Shown piece after piece: positions 14,747-21,114 of a stretch of DNA of 33,214 bases. The notes beneath the pieces were generated by a model. The model was not told where the DNA came from. It did not search any database and was given only the letters and a program-made list of their open reading frames with translations. Position 1 is the stretch's first letter, and each line of letters starts with the position of its first letter. The translations under genes were made by a program, and so were the position numbers. Location of the stretch: contig JAFQIB010000005.1 in NCBI GenBank assembly GCA_017397765.1, positions 1-33,214 of the forward strand. The letters run 5' to 3'. The DNA comes from Clostridia bacterium. GTDB lineage: Bacteria; Bacillota; Clostridia; Christensenellales; Aristaeellaceae.

Positions 14747-16033
14747 ATGGACATATGGCAGCAGCGATGGCAAGCATACCACGGCGCCGTCGAACGCTAT
14801 GTACATATTCGCATCAGCAGCGCTGCAGACGCTGAGGATGTGATCCAGGAGGTGTTCTCCGCTGCTTTTTCTGCCCCGCACAAGCCCAGCAGCGAAGAAA
14901 GCTTCCGCCTGTGGCTGATCGGGATCGCCCGAAACAAATGCGCCGATTATTTCCGGAAAAAATACAGACGCCCTGAGCTTCCCCTGATCGCTGCAGAGCA
15001 GATTGCCGTCCTTCCGCAGCGCTTTGCCCGCACCGGAGACAGCCTCGTGCTGGATACGCTGGAGAAGCTCAGTTTGCAGGATCAGCAGATCCTTCGCCTG
15101 TGCTACTGGCAGGAGCTGCCGCAGCAGGAGATCGCGCTGCGGCTCGGCATTCCGCTGGGAACGGTCAAAAGCCGGTTGCATCATGCGCGGGAGCGTTTCC
15201 GGGCCGCCTACCCTGTCAAACCGAAAGGAGTTTCCACGATGAAGACCATCATGCCTGACAAGCTGCCTGATTACACCATTACGCCCTCTGATCAGCCGCC
15301 CTTTGTCTGCCGCTGGGAGGAGCTGATGGGCTGGTTTATCGTTCCCCGGCTGGGCGAAAGGCTCTCCTGGGCCATGTATGACTTTCCCGACAAGCTTCGA
15401 ACTGAATCAAACGATCTGGCTGTTACAGGCCGGGCCATGATCCATCACACAGAAGGCGTTGAAATTGAGATCAGCACCCACGATCCCCTGGAGCAAAACC
15501 AGACCGGCGATGACCGACGCTATGTGCAGCGCGGGCTCATCGCCCAGCTCACCGATACGCACTGCCGGATTCTCTCCGAAACGCACACGCAAAACGGCAT
15601 CAAGCAAACCTATACCTATCTGGACGGCGATGATTTCCTGTCAAACTGGGGCTTCGGGCCGGATAACTGCGGCAATGAGGTCGAACTGAAGCCAAAGGGC
15701 CTCATGACGCGCAACGGCAACACGATCACCACCTTGCAGGGGCAAAAGGAGCTGCTCGACGTCGTTGGCCGGTATACCGTGCAAATCAATGGGAAAACCT
15801 TTGATACGGTTTGTCTTGTATTGCATGAAGCCTATAGCAGCGGCACGCTGTCGGAGCAGTTTATTGACCGGAATGGCCGCACCGTGCTATGGCGGCGCTT
15901 CAACGCTGACGACTGGCACCTTGCCCACTATGGCAAGCGATGGTCGGAAATGCTGCCGAACGAAGAGCAGATCATCGTCAACGGTCAGACCTATGTACAC
16001 TGGTATGACTGCATCACCAGCTACATCCTTTGA
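14747..16033 (+). CDS. ECF sigma factor fused to a large C-terminal domain
   Basis: The 428-residue protein begins with a compact ECF sigma factor (about 1-160). Region 2 contains SAADAEDVIQEVFSAAFSAP, and region 4 contains LPQQEIALRLGIPLGTVKSRLHHAR. A domain of about 260 residues follows, rich in Trp, Tyr and Asp; it ends in HWYDCITSYIL and has no transmembrane helix. I recall similar extensions on sigma factors of Bacillus-like organisms but no known function. The ATG at 14747 is set by AAAGGAGG and falls after the terminator. Inside the gene, AAAGGAG (15224-15230) stands 8 nt before an in-frame ATG at 15239. The 264-residue C-terminal domain could therefore also be made alone. Confidence 0.85.
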   Translation: MDIWQQRWQAYHGAVERYVHIRISSAADAEDVIQEVFSAAFSAPHKPSSEESFRLWLIGIARNKCADYFRKKYRRPELPLIAAEQIAVLPQRFARTGDSLVLDTLEKLSLQDQQILRLCYWQELPQQEIALRLGIPLGTVKSRLHHARERFRAAYPVKPKGVSTMKTIMPDKLPDYTITPSDQPPFVCRWEELMGWFIVPRLGERLSWAMYDFPDKLRTESNDLAVTGRAMIHHTEGVEIEISTHDPLEQNQTGDDRRYVQRGLIAQLTDTHCRILSETHTQNGIKQTYTYLDGDDFLSNWGFGPDNCGNEVELKPKGLMTRNGNTITTLQGQKELLDVVGRYTVQINGKTFDTVCLVLHEAYSSGTLSEQFIDRNGRTVLWRRFNADDWHLAHYGKRWSEMLPNEEQIIVNGQTYVHWYDCITSYIL

Positions 16034-16052
16034 TATACCAGGAAAACCCACC

Positions 16053-16081
16053 TTGACAAAACAGGAAGAGTATGCAAGAAT
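16053..16081 (+). promoter_or_regulatory. Candidate sigma-A promoter for the SH3b-repeat gene
   Basis: A perfect TTGACA (16053-16058), 17 bp, then AAGAAT (16076-16081), a weak -10. The start codon at 16133 would lie about 45 nt after the transcription start. Confidence 0.45.
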
Positions 16082-16132
16082 TGATCCATCCTGTTCGTTG
16101 TATTTTTGAACGGATTCAAAGGATGTGATGGA

Positions 16133-17386
16133 TTGAAGAGATATACGCTTCCAATTGCAGCGCTCTGCCTGTCTTTGTTCAGCACCCCCGCTGCTGCAGC
16201 CGATCCGGTTTATGCAACGCCCGAACCCTTACCCGGCTATACGCTGCAAGCGTCGGATGAACCGCGTCTTGTCTATGCAGCCAAGAGCATCAAGGCCAAT
16301 ATCGCCGGATTTATCCAGCCCGGCGAGGAACTAAACGTTCAGGTGCTTGAGATTTCCTCAGACTGGTGCTTCATCAGCTTCCAGACCGACGGCGGCGTAC
16401 GTTACGGATATCTGCCTCGTTCCTGCTTCCAGTCTGCGCCGCAGGCAACGCCCACACCGCCGCCTGCGCTCACCTATGCAGCCGGAACTCCTGCCTGGGT
16501 GAAAAACATTTCTGAAGGCTACCGGCTGAATCTGCGCCAGTCGCCTTCCACCGCCGCAGCTTCCCTGGGCAAATACTTTACCGGCACGCCGCTTTTGCTG
16601 ACCGGTACTGTCGAAAACGGCTTTGCAGAAGTCCTGCTGGCTGATACCCTTCTTGGCTGGATGGATATCCGCTATCTGACAACAGAGGCTGCTGCCTTTG
16701 TACCAGAGCTGCCCATGGTCACCGTCAACAATCCCGGCGGCGGCGCAACACTTCGCTCCGGGCCTTCGACGTCTTCATACAAGCAGGGCTGGCTGTCCCA
16801 CGGCACGGCTGTAACCGTGCTCGGCGTCCGTTCTGACGGCTGGTATCATATCCTGGTGAACGATGAGGCCGGCTACATAGCTGAAACCATGCTCTCCGGT
16901 TCCTTCGCCTCCGGCTATGGCATGGACAGCGACAATCCCACGCTGACCAATCAGCTGACAGACAGCCAGACGCAGGTATTCATCAATACCCGTTCTGCAA
17001 CAGACCGGCTCAATCTTCGCAAATCTGCCAGCTCCTCAGCCAAATCCCTTGGCCGCTTCAGTACGGGAACGCCTGCGACGGTCATCAGCTATACCCGCAC
17101 CGGTTGGGCCTATGTGCGCATCGGCCAGACAGAGGGGTATGTGGCGGCGGATTATCTGACCGCAACCCAGCCCGCCCGTTACGGCATTCCCTATACCGTC
17201 CGCAACAGCCGGGCAAACGGCCTGAACCTGCGCAGCACCCCTTCTACTGGTGGCGAGCTGCTGCTCTTCGTGCCCAACTACAGTACCGTCACCGTCCTCG
17301 GCGAGCTGTCTGACGGCTGGTGCTATGTGGATTATCAGGGCGTTGTCGGCTATATGCTTGGCTCCAGCCTGAAGCAGGTACAATAA
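16133..17386 (+). CDS. Secreted protein with about five SH3b-type repeats
   Basis: The 417-residue protein starts at TTG 16133, giving MKRYTLPIAALCLSLFS, a classic signal peptide cleaved after about AAA-ADP. AAAGGA at 16119-16124 supports it; a TTG at 16106 would add a hydrophilic leader of nine residues. About five bacterial SH3-like modules follow. The last four have the recurring core LNLRxSPS...LGxxxxGTxxxVL...GWxxV...GYVxxxYL. Such modules bind peptidoglycan peptides or other wall polymers. No catalytic domain is present, so it is likely a wall-bound structural or binding protein. It follows the second ECF gene by about 100 nt with its own promoter and terminator. Confidence 0.85.
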   Translation: MKRYTLPIAALCLSLFSTPAAAADPVYATPEPLPGYTLQASDEPRLVYAAKSIKANIAGFIQPGEELNVQVLEISSDWCFISFQTDGGVRYGYLPRSCFQSAPQATPTPPPALTYAAGTPAWVKNISEGYRLNLRQSPSTAAASLGKYFTGTPLLLTGTVENGFAEVLLADTLLGWMDIRYLTTEAAAFVPELPMVTVNNPGGGATLRSGPSTSSYKQGWLSHGTAVTVLGVRSDGWYHILVNDEAGYIAETMLSGSFASGYGMDSDNPTLTNQLTDSQTQVFINTRSATDRLNLRKSASSSAKSLGRFSTGTPATVISYTRTGWAYVRIGQTEGYVAADYLTATQPARYGIPYTVRNSRANGLNLRSTPSTGGELLLFVPNYSTVTVLGELSDGWCYVDYQGVVGYMLGSSLKQVQ

Positions 17387-17426
17387 GCTTCAGACCGGCG
17401 CCCTGAAGGGAGCTGCACAGCACACA

Positions 17427-17463
17427 AACTCCGGTTCACAGCCAGGCTGTATCCGGAGTTTTT
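17427..17463 (+). terminator. Terminator after the SH3b-repeat gene
   Basis: AACTCCGG (17427-17434) pairs with CCGGAGTT (17453-17460). An inner ACAG/CTGT stem lies within it, and the 3' arm runs into TTTTT. Confidence 0.88.
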
Positions 17464-17560
17464 CTGTACCTTTGTTCTACGCATGCGCTCTGTCACATCA
17501 TGCGCTTTTTCTCCACTGTCAGCTCAATTGCAAACCGGTCTTCGCTACACCCGTTCAACA

Positions 17561-17593
17561 CAAAAATGACCGCTGTGTTTCCACAGCGGTCAT
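17561..17593 (-). terminator. Terminator of the large minus-strand glycan-uptake operon
   Basis: A perfect 12-bp stem (ATGACCGCTGTG with CACAGCGGTCAT, 17566-17577 and 17582-17593) with a 4-nt loop. On the minus strand it is followed directly by TTTTTG. It lies 34 nt past the stop of the binding-protein gene. Confidence 0.93.
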
Positions 17594-17627
17594 GATTATT
17601 TTACAGATAATCAACTGTCTGTTGCGA

Positions 17628-18971
17628 TTACTTCGCGTTGAACTCGTCGCAAGCAGCCTGCCAAGCGGGCATACCAGCGTCGATCAGGGTCTGCACGTCG
17701 GAGCCAGCCAGCTGCCACAGCAGGGAGTTGCCCAGCACGTCGTTCTGGGTGCCCAGGTACACGACCTTGTTATCGGTGGCGTGAGAGCCTTCACGCAGCA
17801 TAGCGTAGGTCTCGTCAACAGCGCGCTCGTCGGTGTAGTTGTACTTGTTGCCGATCCAGCCGAACTCGTCGTCATAACCGGGAGTGGGGTTGGTCCACAT
17901 ATCGTAGATGAAGGCGATCTTCTGGACTTCCTCAGCAGTGTAGCAGCTGGGGATCAGAGTGGTGTTCTCGGAAGCAACATGCAGGTAGTTGTCACCCTCG
18001 TTGGGCACGGGGAAGGCCACGCAGCCCCACTCGTCTTCCATGTCAGCCATTTCGGAGTTGTCGTTGTAGCCGCCGTAGGTCTGGTAGATGTAGAAGGCGA
18101 ACTTGCCCTGCTTCCAGGCTTCCTTGTACCAGTCCCAGTTAGCGCCTTCGGGAGTGTGCATCCAGTACTTGTCCTGGATACCCTTGCCCCAGTTCAGCGC
18201 GTCGATGGTGGCTTGAGAGTTCATGGTGGGCTGCAGCTTGCCTTCGGCGTCGTAGTCGAAGAAGGAGCCGCCGTTGCCGAACACGGCCAGAACGTACATG
18301 TCGTCGCCGGAGCCGCCAACGCCGTAGATATCGATGATATCGTCGTTGTCAACGTCCTTGGTGGTGGCCTTCAGCAGCTCTTCGAAAGCAGCCCAGGTCC
18401 AGGTGCCAGCAGCCTGCATGTCATAGATGGTGTTCCAGTCGATGTTGGCCTCTTCCAGGATGCGCTTGTTGAAGTACACGCAGCCGCGGGGCTCGGTAGC
18501 ACCGGTGGACACGCCGTAGACGTCGTCGCCGATCTTCCAGGCGTTCAGGGTGAAGGTGTTCCACTTCTCAGCGGAGAAATCGTAGTCGCCCCAGGAAGCG
18601 GCCACGCCGTTGGCAACCAGGGAGCCGACCTTGCCGGGCTCGATGATGTAGGCGCGCAGAGAGCCGTCGGGGGTGTTGTTGAAGTTGATCATTTCTTCGG
18701 CACAGGTGCCCCAGTCGCCGCCCTGCTTCTGCTCGATGACGACGTTGTAGGTCTCCATCAGCCAGTCGCGGTAGTCGTACTGAGCCTGCTGCTCCTCGGT
18801 GGGTTCCTCGGCACGCTTGCCTTCGCCAGACCAGTAGTCGTAGATGGTGACGGTGGCGCCGCCAAAGTCGATGCCGGGCACAACTTCGGGGTAGCCTTCG
18901 GGCGCTTCAGCCAGAGCCACGATGCCGGACAGCATCATAGCGGCCAGAAGCAGAGCAACCAGTTTCTTCAT
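17628..18971 (-). CDS. Extracellular solute-binding protein of a sugar ABC importer
   Basis: The 447-residue protein has a signal peptide (MKKLVALLLAAMMLSGIVALA) and then a type-1 sugar-binding fold of about 420 residues. Trp- and Tyr-rich stretches (TWTWAAFEELL, ANWDWYKEAWKQGKFAFYIYQTYGG) are typical of oligosaccharide binders. It would deliver ligand to the two permeases encoded just upstream. The ATG at 18971 is set by AAAGGAGGAA; a reading from 18998 would include that site. No lipobox cysteine follows the signal sequence, which is unusual for a Bacillota binding protein, so membrane retention is unclear. It has its own promoter, consistent with higher expression than the permeases. Confidence 0.88.
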   Translation of the reverse strand: MKKLVALLLAAMMLSGIVALAEAPEGYPEVVPGIDFGGATVTIYDYWSGEGKRAEEPTEEQQAQYDYRDWLMETYNVVIEQKQGGDWGTCAEEMINFNNTPDGSLRAYIIEPGKVGSLVANGVAASWGDYDFSAEKWNTFTLNAWKIGDDVYGVSTGATEPRGCVYFNKRILEEANIDWNTIYDMQAAGTWTWAAFEELLKATTKDVDNDDIIDIYGVGGSGDDMYVLAVFGNGGSFFDYDAEGKLQPTMNSQATIDALNWGKGIQDKYWMHTPEGANWDWYKEAWKQGKFAFYIYQTYGGYNDNSEMADMEDEWGCVAFPVPNEGDNYLHVASENTTLIPSCYTAEEVQKIAFIYDMWTNPTPGYDDEFGWIGNKYNYTDERAVDETYAMLREGSHATDNKVVYLGTQNDVLGNSLLWQLAGSDVQTLIDAGMPAWQAACDEFNAK

Positions 18972-18996
18972 AATGGGTTCCTCCTTTTTATTTTCC

Positions 18997-19032
18997 ATAT
19001 AAGCGATTCACTTCTGTGCAATACGCTTATAT
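18997..19032 (-). promoter_or_regulatory. Long hairpin in the 5' leader of the binding-protein gene
   Basis: ATATAAGCG (18997-19005) pairs perfectly with CGCTTATAT (19024-19032). Inside it ATTCAC pairs with GTG(c)AAT around a 4-nt loop. It lies between the promoter and the ribosome binding site. It could stabilise the 5' end of this mRNA or act as a DNA operator. Confidence 0.55.
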
Positions 19033-19046
19033 AGTAACGAAACTAT

Positions 19047-19064
19047 TTGTGACCCCTGTCACAA
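19047..19064. promoter_or_regulatory. Symmetric operator candidate TGTGA-N6-TCACA
   Basis: TTGTGAC (19047-19053) and GTCACAA (19058-19064) form a perfect inverted repeat. Its core equals the CRP-type consensus TGTGA-N6-TCACA. It sits about 5-20 nt downstream of the predicted transcription start, a place suited to repression. No CRP-like gene lies in the window. Confidence 0.5.
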
Positions 19065-19074
19065 TGACTATGTT

Positions 19075-19103
19075 ATTATACACCAAGTGAAGCCAAATTA
19101 CAA
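19075..19103 (-). promoter_or_regulatory. Internal sigma-A promoter for the binding-protein gene
   Basis: Minus strand: TTGTAA (19103-19098), 17 bp, TATAAT (19080-19075). It gives a separate transcript for the distal binding protein, with a leader of about 95 nt. Confidence 0.75.
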
Positions 19104-19127
19104 GTAGTTTTTGTATATTTCCTGTAC

Positions 19128-20138
19128 TTATTCCTTGCTGCCGGTCATCGCCAGGGACTGAACGAAGGTCTTCTGCGTAAAGCAGTAGAGGATGATCAGC
19201 GGGACGAAGCAGATCAGCACGCCGATGGCGATCAGCTGCTGCTGACGGCCGTTGGGCACGATGACCGCTTTGGTCTGGTCCGCAGAGAAGTAACGGCTCA
19301 TGCGGGAGACGATGGAGGACAGCTGGACAGAATACAGGGAATAGGCGCTGAGGAAGTTACGGCTGTAGAACAGATCCGTCCACTGCCAGACGAAGGAGAA
19401 CAGGAAGCAGCTGGCGATGGTGGGCATGGCGTCGGGCAGCATGATCTGCGTGAAGGTACGCATCGTGCTGCAGCCGTCCACGAACGCCGCCTCTTCCAGG
19501 CTGTCCGGCACGTTCTTGAAGTACTGACGGAGCATGTAGATATACAGACCGTTCTTCAGACCCATACAGGTCAGGCTCATCATGGCGTAGGGAATGATGG
19601 AGGTACGCAGGTTGATGGTCTTCCCTGTCAGCGCCTTGAAGATGCCGAAGATATCAAAGCTCGCAAAGTACATGTACAGAGAGGTCTGGATCGTCGTCGG
19701 AGGGACGATGATCAGCAGCACCACGCAGGCGAACCAGAATTTCTTCAGCGGGAACTCGTAACGAGCGAAACCGTAGGCCACAAAGGTACAGGAGATGACC
19801 TGCAGCACAGACACCAGCAGAGAGATCCAAAGGGTGTTGAGCATGGAGTGCGGGAAATCTGTCAGGTCAAAAACGATCCGGTAGTTATCCAGCGTCAGGT
19901 GACGGGGCACCAGCACGATGGTGGAATCGTACAGATCGGGCTCCTGCATGAAGCCGGTGGAGAAACGGATCAGGATGGGCTGGATGATCATGAAGCACAG
20001 ACCAAACAGCAGCAGCGCACGGGCGATGGACATCGTCTTGCTCTTGATCTCCCGCTTGAGCAGATAGCCCTCGCTGCGCCGGTTGCGATCCCAGAAGCTC
20101 TTGTTCTTACCAATGAAGACAGTATTGTTTTTACTCAT
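19128..20138 (-). CDS. Carbohydrate ABC transporter permease (MalG-like)
   Basis: The 336-residue protein has a cytoplasmic N-terminus of about 38 residues followed by six transmembrane helices. The cytoplasmic EAA loop reads EEAAFVDGCSTMRTFTQIMLP and contacts the ATPase. It would pair with the permease encoded directly upstream, which it overlaps by 8 nt, and take ligand from the downstream binding protein. No ATPase gene accompanies them, as is usual for Bacillota sugar importers served by a shared MsmX-type ATPase. Confidence 0.92.
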   Translation of the reverse strand: MSKNNTVFIGKNKSFWDRNRRSEGYLLKREIKSKTMSIARALLLFGLCFMIIQPILIRFSTGFMQEPDLYDSTIVLVPRHLTLDNYRIVFDLTDFPHSMLNTLWISLLVSVLQVISCTFVAYGFARYEFPLKKFWFACVVLLIIVPPTTIQTSLYMYFASFDIFGIFKALTGKTINLRTSIIPYAMMSLTCMGLKNGLYIYMLRQYFKNVPDSLEEAAFVDGCSTMRTFTQIMLPDAMPTIASCFLFSFVWQWTDLFYSRNFLSAYSLYSVQLSSIVSRMSRYFSADQTKAVIVPNGRQQQLIAIGVLICFVPLIILYCFTQKTFVQSLAMTGSKE

Positions 20139-21111
20139 AAGACTTCACCGCCTTCGTGATGATGAACGAGCTGACGCCGATGAACGCCAGGGCGATCGCA
20201 AAGTACAACCAGCTCATTGCGGCAGAGACGCCGAGTTTGAAGTCCTGATAGGTGACCTGGTAGATCAGCTCCATAACCTTGTTATCGTTCTTCATGAAGA
20301 AGTCGATAATGGTATAGATGCAGTTGACCAGCAGCAGCGGGGAAACCATGGGGAAGGTGATCTTCCAGAAGGCTTCCCAGCCGGAGCAGCCTTCCACGTT
20401 CGCCGCCTCGTACAGGGAGGGCGAAATGGACTGCAGGCCGGACAGGAACACGATGATCTGGATGCCGGAAGCCATGACGATATCGTAGATGGAGTCGATC
20501 ATGGTGAAGACGACTTCAAAGAACGAATTTGCCACGCCGGAAACCTGCAGCAGATCCTGCAGCGCCTGTGAGATATTGATGCCCGAGGAGCCCTCAACCG
20601 CCTCCGCCATACCGGCCATCATGTCGTAGAATTCGTTCTGATGCTCAATGCCGGGCAGAACGCCGGAGGACAGGATGACAGGCAGGAAGAAGATCGCGCG
20701 GCAGAGCACGCGGCCCTTGAATTCCTGGTTGAGCAGCACCGCAATCACGAAGCTCAGCACCAGCGTTGCGATGGTGTTGATGATCATCTCGCCGGATTCT
20801 TCCACGATCAGCGTGTTGTACTCCGGGTCAACCAGCAGCGCAGTCTTGTAGTTGCCCAGCCCCACAGGGGTCAGCTCGTAGCCCTGGCCAGGAACCATCT
20901 TCACGTCATTGAAGGAGAAGTTGAAGGACTCCACCATCGGCTTGCACATGAAGACAAGGAAGCCGATGATGAAGGGCAGGATGAACAGCGTACCGATGCG
21001 TGCATTGCGCGCACGCATGGTACGGAAGGTCGCATTGCCGGGGATGTAAGTCTGAACGGCTTCAACAATCCCGTCATACCAATGCTCACGGGGTGCGTTT
21101 TGATTCGCCAT
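20131..21111 (-). CDS. Sugar ABC transporter permease (MalF-like)
   Basis: The 326-residue protein has an N-terminal cytoplasmic stretch of about 38 residues and six predicted membrane helices. The EAA motif is YEAANVEGCSGWEAFWKITFP. The segment from about 150 to 205 (HQNEFYDMMAGMAEAVEG and onwards) is an insertion longer than usual, probably an external loop. It partners the next permease. The ATG lies 3 nt after the DUF5696-like gene, with AAAGGGGG as ribosome binding site. Confidence 0.92.
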   Translation of the reverse strand: MANQNAPREHWYDGIVEAVQTYIPGNATFRTMRARNARIGTLFILPFIIGFLVFMCKPMVESFNFSFNDVKMVPGQGYELTPVGLGNYKTALLVDPEYNTLIVEESGEMIINTIATLVLSFVIAVLLNQEFKGRVLCRAIFFLPVILSSGVLPGIEHQNEFYDMMAGMAEAVEGSSGINISQALQDLLQVSGVANSFFEVVFTMIDSIYDIVMASGIQIIVFLSGLQSISPSLYEAANVEGCSGWEAFWKITFPMVSPLLLVNCIYTIIDFFMKNDNKVMELIYQVTYQDFKLGVSAAMSWLYFAIALAFIGVSSFIITKAVKSYE

Positions 21112-21114
21112 CGA

